Below, piece after piece: positions 13,301 to 23,662 of a stretch of 64,000 bases of DNA. The position numbers and the translations under genes are program-made. Source of the DNA: Apostichopus japonicus (Eukaryota; Echinodermata; Holothuroidea; Aspidochirotida; Stichopodidae); the NCBI RefSeq assembly GCF_037975245.1, contig NC_092566.1:8722001-8786000 (forward strand), given 5' to 3'. The notes below the pieces were generated by a model. The model made no database searches. It was not told the origin of the DNA and was given only the letters and a program-made list of their open reading frames with translations. Within the stretch, counting starts at the first letter, position 1, and each line of letters begins with the position of its first letter.

Positions 13301-16300
13301 TACGTAAAAATCGTTAGTTAACTTAAGTCTTATTTCACTTGAGATTACGTAAATATGTTCATATCAAAAAGTCGATGAAATGCTGAGAACTGAATGGTAC
13401 TAACTTTCAGTTTCATTTGATGAGAAAATCTTGGAGAGGGTCTTAGTCTGATCAATTACAATCTTTTTTATTGAGTAATACTCTGAGATAACTTTCATAA
13501 GCAGTGCTATGATTCAGTGAATATAGGCTGTGGTATAAGAAGCAATGAAGCCTAGCATCTGGGACATTTGTGGGTTCGAGTCCTGAATGGTTCAAGTCAC
13601 GTGGATTTTTTTATCCTGGACAAATACACAGTGTTTTTACATCTGAAATGGTCTTTCAAAGTGTAAACATAATTCAAAATACAAGAGCTAATCCTGTAAA
13701 TTGGGAAGCAGCCCAACGTGCAGTGTAAATTAAAAGTGTATATATATAGTTATTGCCTCATGGAAATGATTATTCTATGCTCAATGCAATAAAAATTTGA
13801 TTAACAAAGACATTGGTTGGTTGAACTACAAAAACAAAACTTAATAGCTAGAAGGAGTTTTGATGGTCAAAACTTACTGGAACACTCCCAAGAGAGACAG
13901 GTACTCGGACTGGAATAAATTGACGAGGGTGGCTTCAACTCCAGATATGGACCCTTGATCTGCTGTGGGATTACCTTCCTTGTTATTATATCTAGAGGCA
14001 AAAAGAATAGAAAAAGAAACCATGAACTGAAGCCCGAGCAAGTTGATTTCATGGTTCATGATCACCACACCCAAAGAAAAAAAAATCAGCACCCTAAAAT
14101 TTGGCAACTTAAAGCCACCCTATATGATAATATATGGATCTAGTGCAGAAGGAGGAGAAGGGTGGGGGGAGTTGGGTTGGGACCTAACTCCAGCAACTAT
14201 AACATTAATTCATACATTCAAAGACATAAGAGTTAAAGGCATTGAAGACTCGCCCCAAACCGCACTCTGAAAAAGGTAACTTTCCTTTGCTTGCAAGTGA
14301 AGTTTCCATTTTGTCGCTACAAAATTCGGACAGTCATAAAACGTGATACCTTGTTATCTTTATCAAGACCTGAGCTGTCCATCGCTGCTATCCGTACACT
14401 GTGTTGTGGGTACTGAACGCAGCTGTATGTATTGACTGTACACTAGTGTCTAATTACCGACGGTAGCAAGCTGTGTGTGTATTTTCTGGGTTCGATGGTG
14501 GTGTCTTACACTTCTGTTACACCTCATTCGAAAAATAGGTCAGATTACCGTCATGAGACGTTTCTTTGTGTGCGAGCCTTCACACCCTTTAAGCAGACAA
14601 AACGGGTTTCATGACTCGGCCCTATCGATTTAATTAGTTACAAACTTACCGGTGTTTTGGGTCGGCTAAGATCTTGTTTGGCATGCCAGAGGTACTCCTG
14701 TCCTGGAATCGTTGCAGGAATTCTCGATAAGAGACCTTTCCGCCTGGTCTCATGGTCATGTTACAACGTGTCAAGAAGCTCTCTAACTGTTTGTTTTCAA
14801 GCTTGAGCCCAAATTTATCAAGAACGAAAAGAAATTTGTCTGCTGCCACCTAAAAGAAAGAAAGAAAAACACATTAAATATAAAAGTTGGCCAGATAGAT
14901 AAACAAATAGAGCAAAAATTAAAGGATACAATTATAATTGCCATTATATATGGTAAAGATGTGTGATGGACAAGATCTATAGACCGCACTAGAACATATA
15001 TGAAAATCAAGATTTCAAACTTTTCAAGGTTTAAGATGTTCACCATTCCTTTTTCATCATTTCAACAACAAATTTTGGCAAGAGGTTGTTGCATTATTTA
15101 CCATTCCTTTCCTTTCATTGTCCAGAGTCTCAAATTCCTTCTTCATATTTTTACAACCTTCACGGAATTTATCTTTCAGCCACCTCTCAACATCTAGAGA
15201 CTTTGTCCTCTCCATTTCTGACTGTTTCAGAGATCTTCGAGCTGGTTTGGGGAAAACAATAAAACATCATTTTACTGTGTTAAAGAGCTGCTTAAAGGGT
15301 GTGAAGACTCCCGCAAAAAGAAACGTCTAATGCTGGTAATCTGACCTAGTTTCGAATGAGGTGTAACAGAACTGTTTAGGACCCACCATCGATCGCAGAA
15401 AATACACACACAGCTTGCTACCTTCTGTAATTAGACACTAGTGTACAGTCAGTACATACAGCTGCGGTCAATATCCACAGCACTGTGTACAAAAAATACA
15501 GTGATGGACATCTCAGGTCCAGCTAAAGATAACAAGGTAACACATATCATTACTGTACTTTCTGCATTTTGTAGCGACAAGAACAAAACGTCACTTGCAA
15601 GCAACGGAAAGTTAACTTTTTCAGATGGCCGCACGCGGTTTGGGGGCGAGTCTTTCAATGCCTTTAAAGGAACTAGTAGGCAGAGGAAATGTTGAAACTG
15701 ATTTTGAAAGGACCCACTATACTCAAGCCCTCGTAAACATTCAAGGATGCAAAACCCTTGTTTAGACATCTCATCATTCGTATCTTGTCATTCGACATAA
15801 GTAGTAATACTGTGAAACTATGCTGCTATGTGAACTCAAGGGATGAACTTTATGTCGTACTCAAGATGTTTTAAAATTTTGAAAACTTACGAGACTGTTT
15901 CTCTCTTGGACTGCCGTTAGGGCTCCTGATGGCCTCAGCTGACCTCTTGCCTGGTTGTACACTGCCCTCTCTCAGGCTGATTCCCAATTTATTTAGGAAA
16001 CGTTCGCCATTTACCACTCCATGTCCGTCTTGGTCATATCTGCAATAGAAATAATGACAAAGTTTAGCAAAGATGTACAGTATATATATATATATAAATA
16101 TAAATATATATATTTTAAAACAACTCAATTTTGAGAACAAAACATTGCACATGTACAACAGCAGAACTAACATTAAAATGCTTCTAGAAAAGCAAACAAG
16201 CATGTTATCAAGATTTCGATCTTCTAAAAGAATGAAAATGAAGCAAAATAATTGGTAAACAGTAAGTTTTTTGTGCAATCCAACGATTAGGAAAGAAAGT

Positions 16301-19300
16301 ACAACTCAACAATAGAATCGATATTGCTAAATATAATTAGAGTACAATTGTAATATTTTTGGCACGTTTCACATAAAAAATAAACCCAAATCCCACAAAC
16401 TGTCAATGTTAATTCCACAGTGTCAATGAATATTACATGTTAATTTTATACAGCCGCATAACACATATTATCGATACTATTCAATATATTTGTGATGCCC
16501 ATAGTGACTAGATCTTGTCTAATACTTACTTTGACCAGAGCTTATCAAATTCATGTTCATCCATAAAGAAGAGCATCTTGTTGAGAGTGTTCCTGAATTC
16601 GGGTTTTAAGATACGTCCTGTTCCTCCTGGGTTTATCTGTGGAATCATTCCGGCCAAGTCCACAAATCTGTAGGAAGAAAAAGTGTATTTTAAGTAAACC
16701 CATCTACATTGAATACTATGAATCACTAAAATGTTGTATCGCTATCGTTAAAAATACTCAAAAATATTCATTTAATTTGCAGAATCTGTTTTAATTCATT
16801 TTCTTGAACCCATGAATACCTTTCAGAGAGGTAACATACACCCAAGTTCTGTTAAAGTTTGTTAAAGTTCAATTATTTTCTTTCAGGGAGAAAAGCAATT
16901 TTATATGTATATGATGTCCAACAGTAGAAACAAGTGGTAGTAAGCTACTGTGGACAACAGAAGTAACTACTATGGTTAAGGACCTGTGATCACCTTTCAG
17001 GGAGCTAACATACAACCAAGTACTTTCTCATTTGAAATATCTTCCATATGGTATAAACAACATTCAAAAGTGTACAAAACACTGTAAATTTGATAGCCAC
17101 TTGACGTAAAGTGTTGTAAGTCGTAAAGCATGTAGGGCTTCTCCAAATGGTTGAATAGCATTTTGTAGTAACTGCATACCAGGCCGACTTGGTTTAGATT
17201 GTCACATACATGTACTTAAATTCTTCTGTTAAGTACTTCATTTTTCAATCATAATTGGAATGGAGATAAATTACAAAGCAAATGCAACCAGTTATTTGAA
17301 AACTGTGACCATTTTGAAGAACATTAAAACCTAAATAAGTATTGTCCTTATTTACCTTTCCTTTGCCTTTTCCTTCAGTTGAAGGTGAACCTGACTGGCT
17401 GTCATGGTAACCTTGTCATTTTCACGATTCACAGGGTCCATCCACTCTGGCATTCCGTCCTTCTCTTGTGATCGGAATGCGGCATAAAACTCTTCCAGAC
17501 TTATCACCTGTCTCTCGCCAAAGTGGAGTCTGCAATGAAAAAAAATGTAAAAAGTAAACACAAATTATGGAAGAAAACCCTAGAATTATATTTAGTGCTA
17601 TATATGCATATTCATTGCTGCTCAAAAAGGGGCTCTGTTTTAATGGGTAAGGAAAAATGTACCAATACCAGCCCAGACATTTTCTGTTTTTTGGGAAGAA
17701 GTCATGTAAATTCAATGTAAATGAAATGGTTATACCCCTGAGCCTCAGTTTGACTGCTAAGACCTCAGTGGAACACAGATAGTTTTACACAATGTCTTTG
17801 GCGATCTGCTAGATTTAGAGGACTTTGAAGAATAAAATTTGTACTGTATGATGTGATTGTGTACTGCTACCAGACTACAAGTATCATGAAAAGTTGAAAA
17901 GAATGAAATTTAAAATGTTCCAGATTACTATTTCATGACTCGTTTATCAGGCTGTTCGTCATTATAACTGGTTTGGTGATTGTAAAAATCATTTTTATGT
18001 CTTATATATGATTTCTATGAGCAGATTTGGTGAGCAAAATCAAGAACAATCCACACTATTTTTGATTGCTCTACAAAAACTGTACTTTTCAATTGAGCTT
18101 TTCTGATTTTGTTGGGGTTTGTTTGGCTTTTCAAAGTTTGTGTCATTGGAAGTTTGTAATGTAGATCTGTCCATTACATAGAGAGATTCTTGAAGCTGAA
18201 TGAAACCAGATGTCAGATGTGATCCTGCTATTGCAACTACTGTATACAAAAGCAAAAGTATTCCATCCTTTACTAAAGTGCAATGAAGTTAAGTGAAATG
18301 TTGACTTAGCTACTCACTCAATCCTAGTTAAAGGGGGTACTGAGACAGTACGTAGCACAAATTTACCTGTTCATTAACAAGTTAAACTGCTTCAAGCTGA
18401 CAAACTTCCCTAGAAAACTGATGACGATCCTGGCTAGGGCATCCCTGGTTACGTTTCCTCTCCCCTCGGGATCGTTTGCGAGGAACAGTTTACGAAGCTC
18501 AAAGTAATTCTTCTTTATTCTTTCCTTTATTAACATTTCCAGCTTCATAAAAAAAAAATTAAATAAAAATTAAAAACAAATTGAAAACCAATTTTTTTTT
18601 TTTTTTGGGGGGGGGGAGGTGGTTTAATTTCATTTTTATGATTCAGAATAGGAGCATGATATAAAAGCCATAATGATGCAATGAACATGAAAGAGAAAAG
18701 TATGATCCTCTGAAAACATAAGCAAAGGTACTGTTAATGACCATAGTTAAAGTCTGTGTATACGTAGGAGTTTGCCATACAATAACACATTTCAATAACA
18801 GTTTCTACAAATTTTATATAAATCATGGGAGGTGGCGATCATCATTTGTATGCAAAACAACATTTGCAAAATGATACGAAAACATGTTTCCCTCCTTTGG
18901 TATAATTTTTTTCTTTTTATTACGGTGGAAACCACAACCAAATCTACTTAGTGACTTATAAACAGCTCCTACAGGTGCAAAAACTGCAAATGAATAATCA
19001 AATTACTGATAAAGTAAACTTTTTGATATGTTCATACACCTATTATCAGCCTAGTAAAATATTTGACAATTTTGTTTACATAGTTTGATACTGATACTTT
19101 TAAGTGCTGTTTCGTGGTTTCATCTTTCAAGGTTCCACAAGTTGACCTATTCGTGCATGACTTTTAGTACATGGTTTCATGATGTACAGTACACTCATGA
19201 CCCAGTTTAAAGTTCATTTTCCACTTCATTGTGAACTAAGCTTTAAACATAAGTATAAAATAGCATATCATTGAGGGGAAAATATTTACCTCAGTCAATC

Positions 19301-20574
19301 ATGTCTTACGTACATTCTGGTTGTCTGAACAGCAAATTTTATGGCCCATAAACATGTACCAAAATTAAAAATGACCAATATGTACACTGTTGGAGAAATG
19401 TGTGTGTTGAGGAATAGAACACCAATGATGGGATGATACCAACTAATAATTTAACCTATTTGCATCAAGGGGGAAGGGGGGGGGTATTTTGTTACAATTG
19501 ATCGATAATAAAAACTTCCACTGCTGATTTTGTTTGTTTGAACAGAATCTTTTATATTCTCGGATGACTGGACTACCATTTAAACTTTGTTTGATGCCGT
19601 AAACACATTACTGTGACCTTACCTCATCTACCTCCAATCTAGACTGGGTACTGGGCCTGGACTGACTACGAGACACCATACTGATGCAACTCTCTGCCCT
19701 GCTAACTATGTCTGCTCTGGCACCTGAAAATGAAAAAAAAACTAACCTGACTGACACTTTCTAGCACCTGCATATTATTACCACTTTTAGGTTTACTATA
19801 AACTTCAATACTTTGCAAGTTTAAGCTGTACCAACCCCATTTAGGTTAGGCTTTAAACAATACAAGCAATAGACTATATACTTTGATGGCTAAATAGTCA
19901 CATGCCTGAATTGATTCTTTCACACTAAACTTTCAGCTTCAGACAAATTTCGCACAGGACACCAGAAAGTCAAGTTGCAAACATAGATTCAGCACGTTTG
20001 GGGCTCTTTTCACATCACTGAAGAGAATTGTAACATCTAGGGCTAGGATAATTACATTTGCACAAAGTAGGATAACCCAAGATGTAAGAAATTCTTTATT
20101 GTCATGACCTTATGTTATTATATGTGGATATCATATGAAGGTATCAATTATTGGACATAAGCTAAACGTGGGCCTATCGTAACGTTCTAACCTAACCGGT
20201 GCTTTTCTGATCTTACCAAAAATGGGTAACTTTGCTTTGCTACCATCGGTACTATGGATCACTTCGACTCCTTCGGGGATCGACTGAAAAGGTTGTGGAA
20301 TTCTTGGCAAAGATTTTGAAACTCCCGAATTGCCATTTCGTCCAGCAGACGAGCGCGATATCCTCGGAGTTATGGTACTAAAAGGTATTTCACCAGGTTT
20401 GGTCGGGTTGGAGTTGGGCCTTCCATGACTGCTAGACAAACCACGCACATTTAATTTGTCCGGATTTCCAAGACGGGACAGGGGATGTTGTATTTCTGGC
20501 AAATTCGGAACACCCGGTTGTCTAGACACAGATCCAATTTGTGACGCTGGTCGCGACGTTAAAATCTGCGACAT
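7124..20574 (-). CDS. EFCAB6: EFCAB6-like multi-EF-hand protein (16 exons, 926 aa)
   Basis: Assembled exons, 5' to 3' on the - strand: 20574-20217, 19723-19623, 18542-18367, 17529-17356, 16667-16530, 16039-15891, 15241-15102, 14849-14650, 13991-13878, 12129-11953, 11492-11372, 11024-10900, 10066-9823, 8911-8739, 8341-8170, 7342-7124. Every junction is GT-AG and keeps phase; the total is 2781 nt including stop. The first ~150 residues are Ser/Pro/Arg-rich and look disordered. The rest is a train of EF-hand-like units. Most loops are degenerate; the best calcium-binding loops are DTNNDGRVSYVE (split by exons 14/15) and DPDNTGYLSLQE (last exon). EFCAB6 (DJ-1-binding protein) is a vertebrate testis/cilium-associated protein of about 1500 aa, so this copy is shorter or an internal exon was missed. 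Family assignment comes from the EF-hand layout and exon pattern; the symbol is probable, not certain. Confidence 0.8.
8035..8180. repeat. Tandem duplication of exon 15 end and donor, offset 126 bp
   Basis: The string GCAGCTTACCCTCTGTCT occurs at 8035 and again at 8161, followed in both by GAGTCTTGC-like sequence. The flanking GTGTGGGG-rich intron sequence is also doubled. On the - strand this repeats the codons ARLRQR and the GGTAAGC donor inside the intron. Confidence 0.85.
8170..8341 (-). CDS. EFCAB6: EFCAB6-like exon 15
   Basis: 172 nt; encodes VSYVEFLKPFAARKQTYKYG and ends LTARLRQR before donor AGG|GTAAGC. The last codons plus donor are duplicated 126 bp downstream and the frame between them is open (see findings). 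Confidence 0.86.
8739..8911 (-). CDS. EFCAB6: EFCAB6-like exon 14
   Basis: 173 nt; encodes DDLRREFLELDKFGTGFISQ and then a helix ending MLCKKFDTNNDGR. The canonical loop is completed in exon 15. Acceptor TCTCAG, donor AG|GTATGC. Confidence 0.85.
8997..9700. repeat. Minisatellite, ~24-bp unit, about 28 copies
   Basis: The unit is close to CCCTATTACACCCACTTTTG plus CTTA, with variants such as CTTTACCC and GCTGACCC. It lies in the intron between exons 13 and 14 of the EFCAB6-like gene. Open frames across it are products of the repeat, not genes. Confidence 0.95.
9823..10066 (-). CDS. EFCAB6: EFCAB6-like exon 13
   Basis: 244 nt, the longest internal exon; encodes LNIRPEISRGEIRRVWGSFI and then HNGFLNFQEFIRFFGY, followed by a basic linker. 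Acceptor TTTCAG, donor AAG|GTGAGG. The following intron holds the 24-bp minisatellite. Confidence 0.84.
10900..11024 (-). CDS. EFCAB6: EFCAB6-like exon 12
   Basis: 125 nt; encodes an EF-like unit with CFHEIDENNSSKLSQETMFQ. Acceptor TGTTTAG, donor AG|GTTCGC. Phase runs into exon 13 (LFRRLNIRPEIS). Confidence 0.75.
11372..11492 (-). CDS. EFCAB6: EFCAB6-like exon 11
   Basis: 121 nt; a linker with PAPSLFDAKSLYNPSRPEED and an acidic stretch, no EF loop. The acceptor AATTCAG is good. The donor GAG|GTATTT is weaker than the others, so this 3' edge is the least certain in the gene. Confidence 0.7.
11953..12129 (-). CDS. EFCAB6: EFCAB6-like exon 10
   Basis: 177 nt; encodes KIDKFGERVISQEEFRAAME and a second EF-like loop near PLDDEGKVQYQDF. 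Acceptor TTTACAG, donor G|GTAAGA. Confidence 0.86.
12231..13292. repeat. Minisatellite, ~43-bp unit, about 24 copies
   Basis: The unit has the core ATTCAAGCTTGCCATCAGTA followed by CAGTAGATTGCATTGCAAAGGAC. Many units keep an AAGCTT. Some copies are shortened (near 12390, 12520 and 13016). It lies in the intron between exons 9 and 10. Open frames in it are shadows. Confidence 0.95.
13878..13991 (-). CDS. EFCAB6: EFCAB6-like exon 9
   Basis: 114 nt; encodes YNNKEGNPTADQGSISGVEA and then TLVNLFQSEYLSLLGVF. The donor A|GTAAGT splits a Gln codon completed by exon 10 (Q-KIDKFGERVISQEEF). Confidence 0.82.
14237..14588 (-). mobile_element. piggyBac-like MITE copy 1 (inverted), TTAA flanks
   Basis: Bounded by TTAA at 14233-14236 and 14589-14592. 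Termini are AGGCATTGAAGACTCGCC and, reverse-complemented, AGGGTGTGAAGGCTCGCA. It is the reverse complement of the copies at 15296, 21958, 32007 and 45512. Non-coding. Lies in the intron between exons 8 and 9. Confidence 0.85.
14650..14849 (-). CDS. EFCAB6: EFCAB6-like exon 8
   Basis: 200 nt; encodes VAADKFLFVLDKFGLKLENK and then GGKVSYREFLQRFQDRS, a degenerate EF-hand. Acceptor CTTTTAG after a CTTT-rich tract, donor G|GTAAGT. Confidence 0.85.
15102..15241 (-). CDS. EFCAB6: EFCAB6-like exon 7
   Basis: 140 nt; encodes RRSLKQSEMERTKSLDVERW and then a helix ending ETLDNERKGM. The next exon completes this EF-hand with VAADKFLFVLDKFG. Acceptor AAACCAG, donor G|GTAAAT. It begins about 50 bp from a MITE. 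Confidence 0.8.
15296..15663 (+). mobile_element. piggyBac-like MITE copy 2, TTAA flanks
   Basis: Bounded by TTAA at 15292-15295 and 15664-15667. Termini are AGGGTGTGAAGACTC and, reverse-complemented, AGGCATTGAAAGACTCGCC. About 368 bp, non-coding, in the intron between exons 6 and 7. Opposite orientation to copy 1. Confidence 0.87.
15891..16039 (-). CDS. EFCAB6: EFCAB6-like exon 6
   Basis: 149 nt; encodes YDQDGHGVVNGERFLNKLGI, an EF-hand loop whose last ligand position is Arg instead of Glu. A basic Ser/Pro linker follows. Acceptor TTGCAG, donor C|GTAAGT. A (TA)n tract lies just upstream, around 16080-16115. Confidence 0.82.
16079..16118. repeat. TA-rich microsatellite
   Basis: A (TA)n run followed by TATAAATA-type repeats, in the intron upstream of exon 6 of the EFCAB6-like gene. 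Confidence 0.85.
16530..16667 (-). CDS. EFCAB6: EFCAB6-like exon 5
   Basis: 138 nt; encodes FVDLAGMIPQINPGGTGRIL and a following helix ending DEHEFDKLWSK. Acceptor CCTACAG, donor A|GTAAGT. Confidence 0.82.
17356..17529 (-). CDS. EFCAB6: EFCAB6-like exon 4
   Basis: 174 nt; encodes LHFGERQVISLEEFYAAFRS with the EF-hand E-F pair, followed by a charged stretch. Acceptor ATTGCAG, donor AAG|GTAAAT. Confidence 0.82.
18367..18542 (-). CDS. EFCAB6: EFCAB6-like exon 3
   Basis: 176 nt; encodes LEMLIKERIKKNYFELRKLF and a degenerate EF-hand loop around NDPEGRGNVTRDAL. The acceptor follows a T-rich tract and ATGAAG; the donor is G|GTAAAT. Confidence 0.8.
19623..19723 (-). CDS. EFCAB6: EFCAB6-like exon 2
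   Basis: 101 nt between TTTTCAG and G|GTAAGG. Encodes ARADIVSRAESCISMVSRSQ and then SRPSTQSRLEVDE. Joins exon 1 through a split Gly codon and ends in phase 0. Confidence 0.8.
20217..20574 (-). CDS. EFCAB6: EFCAB6-like exon 1 (start codon)
   Basis: ATG at 20574-20572 opens MSQILTSRPASQIGS, a Ser/Pro/Arg-rich N-terminus of 119 codons plus one base. The donor is G|GTAAGA at 20216-20215. The open frame continues past it to 20131, but the strong donor fits the phase of exon 2. Confidence 0.82.
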
Positions 20575-21404
20575 ATTTCTGTTAAAACAGGTCTTTCGAT
20601 ATATACTTCCAAATTAGTCAAAGAAAATTCAGTTTACACCTCTCGTATTCCCATAACACAATAACTTTCAGCAGTAGGCTGGGTAGTAACTTCGATTATA
20701 GTAACGTACGTGTGTGTACAACAACAATGTCATAGCACTCGGCGCGTTGTCAGTGGGAGGTGCGTAACTATGGGAACCGTAAGGTAATGTATTGTCATGT
20801 AAATTGATCTGAAAGGGACAGTGTCATCCCAGGACTTAGGGGAAAGCAGTGTGATGTGAGAGTTAGTTGATTTGGGATATAGGCTACGCTCTCCACACAG
20901 CAAGCGTCGCAATATATCTCTAATCAAACACGGCTCTATGTGTTGTTATGCCTTTCCTTATAACTACTCATTTTGACTCACGGAAAGCGCAAAACACTGT
21001 GTTAAGGTAAGGAATGCGAGCGTACGTAGGCCTAATGAATGCATCATTTTCAAGTTGGTGCAAAATGTTCAGTTGACAAGATTAAATATATGATCAATTT
21101 ATCATTTAAATGATGACTTTCTGGTGCCAGTGCATAATTTATCATTATCGTTGCAATATATGTTGAGTTTTGAAATATATTCAGAGATTACTTATAACTT
21201 GTCTGTAAATTGCATATTAAATTCATGACATTTAATAGCTTCATTTCCTGTGTTGAGTTCTTTTCTTATTAAAGGAATTTAAACATTTTCCTGCAAATTG
21301 ATATGATAGCTTTTATCAACTCAACTGATTTAATCATTTACGGTTGAAAATGTTACTGTATTTACGAAAAGATCTTTAACATTTTGACGGCACTTAAAAT
21401 TTCT
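20575..21404. other. 5' flank of the EFCAB6-like gene
   Basis: No gene is seen. It should contain the 5' UTR and promoter of the - strand gene; no confident TATA or initiator could be assigned. It ends where the first TRIM-array unit begins with GAGGGAGGACGTAAATTG. Confidence 0.5.
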
Positions 21405-21957
21405 ATATGAGGGAGGACGTAAATTGCACCTACTTATGACAAAAGTTCAAATTTGATAATGAGATCACCGGGGACACGGAGAGCAACCCCCCCCCCCCCT
21501 TAACAGTCTGGTCTCCCAAAAACTACAGATATTCAATTTTACAAAAATGGATATTTCTGATTTATTAGCAATACTATGTCAAAATGTCTCCTTTGGGTTC
21601 GTATTTATGACCCAATTTGACACGCACACAAACTCACACAATTTTTTTTAACCCAACCTTAAATATTGTACTAAGTCCATCCAATGTTATCGTGTAACCC
21701 TATGCTTGGGGTAAAACCTACTGACACTTGATTTGGTCTGCGTCCCCTCCGTACGTGTTCCAATGGGGTCCAAAATGTAGAGCAGTGGCGAAGAAAGCTA
21801 TACCAAAACGTGAAGGAGCAGAAATCGGAGGGGTTTGGGGTATAATCCAGCTATTCTCAGGCCAAGCTATATACATAAAAAAACACATACAAATGGGATG
21901 ATGGAAATTTCAATATTTTTATTTTCAAATTTCAACACTTTCGGAAGTTCTACTTAA

Positions 21958-22282
21958 AGGGAGTGAAGACTCGAGCACAAAGAAATGTTTCATGCAGGTA
22001 ATCTGACCTAGTTTCGAATGAGGTGTAACATAAGTGTTATAGACACCACCGTCGATCCTATAAAATACGCACACAGCTTGCTAACGTGGGTAATTAGACA
22101 ATAGTGTACAGTCAAATATACAGGCTGCGGTCAATACCCACAACACAGTGTACATGCGATGGACTGCTCAGGTCCAGCTAAAGATAACAAGGTATCGCGT
22201 TTCATTACTGTCTGCATTTTGTAGCGACAAGAAAAACTTTTTTAGAGGGCGGCACGCGGTTTGGGGCGAGTCTTCGATGCCT
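21958..22282 (+). mobile_element. piggyBac-like MITE in unit A
   Basis: TTAA flanks at 21954-21957 and 22283-22286. Termini are AGGGAGTGAAGACTCG and, reverse-complemented, AGGCATCGAAGACTCGCC. The homologous site in unit E (54674-54677) is empty. Confidence 0.9.
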
Positions 22283-23662
22283 TTAAATGGTATATGGAAA
22301 CGTCAACTTTTCACCTTCAAATATCCTTCTGTTCGATTTCATTATCATGTTATATCGTAATTTCGACTTGTCCCTTTAAATGTCGACCTTGTAATTTCGA
22401 CGTGTTATATTCGCCTTCCGCTTGCACAATTTTTTGTTTTCATAGTTTGACCTTTTTACCAAATTTCAAAGTTTTGTCTCAAATTTGGATTTTTTTTTTA
22501 TATCTATACAGTTCAATTATTAACTCTTTATTAATAGTATTTTTTTTTTACCGAACATTTTCGATATAAAAAATCGAATTAGTAGGACCATTTTAGACAA
22601 TAGTACAACATTCAAGTTCGAATTGAGCTGTTTGAACTGTTGTTGTCTCAAAATGGAGAGAGTATGGTAGTAACATTTTCAGTGATTTGCAAATAATGCC
22701 TTCGAATGACTTAAAATGACTTTGAAAATAACCGAAACACCTCTCTTCGGTCATAAACTCCAAACTCTATATTTTCACCAATTTTCATTGTCATAATGAT
22801 CTAAAGTTGAGTGAATGAGAGCATTTTAAGCGCTGCTGCCGCAAACATTCTTGACAAAAAATGCCTCTCGATCATAATACCTTATAATCCATTCTAGCCC
22901 GTTCAACAGTTACCGTAATCATACTACAGGAAGAAATTTGTAACTGGTATCCAAAATACATACCGTACCAAATCGTTACAACCTTTATAAAAGATAATTA
23001 AGATATTATATTTTAGCGTAATGCATCCATCATTTGGTTCAAAACGTGTATAGGTAACCAATTTATAGTAAAAAACAGAAGAGAACTCGAAACAGACAAA
23101 TATGTTGAAAGAAACTCCCTGGCTTAATTCTCAAGTCAATAACTTGCTCCGTTACTAAGGTATTTCTATATGTGTACAATTTAGCAAACATGCAGTCTCC
23201 AAAAAAAAAAAACATGTTACGTAATGTTCGGTGACGTCATTGATTATAATACATTCACTTGACTTAACTGTTCTTGGGGTGTGACAATGGGGTTTCACAA
23301 TGAAATAAACTTACATCATAAGGTGTTAAAATAAGTTTTAGACATCAAATGTTACACTCATGACGTAGATTAGACTATAAAAATTAAGGCTGTAATTAGG
23401 TCTTTACACGTAAGGTTGTGCCAAATATTGCTTCTTTTATTTATTTATTTTTGTGTTGGGTTGACAAGGGGTTGGGAATGTATTTTCCACCCTACTCAGC
23501 AGCTGGAACTATCTTTGGTTTCACGCCACGTAATTTAGCGTATCATTGTTATTTTAGAAGCAAAGAACTAACTAAATCGAAGGTATACGAAGGTATACTG
23601 AGTAATGAAACCCTGCCGAATGTTGAATGATAGTACCGTTTAGTATATGAGAAAAATAAATG

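Noticed and set aside
13560-13615. GGGTTCGAGTCCTG resembling a tRNA B-box or tRNA-derived SINE
   Set aside because: No matching A-box, acceptor stem or anticodon arm could be drawn; probably chance or an old SINE remnant.
15871-16278. 135-codon - strand frame upstream of exon 6
   Set aside because: Only the last 49 codons up to 15891 are exon; the upstream part is intron with a TA repeat and hydrophobic low-complexity translation.
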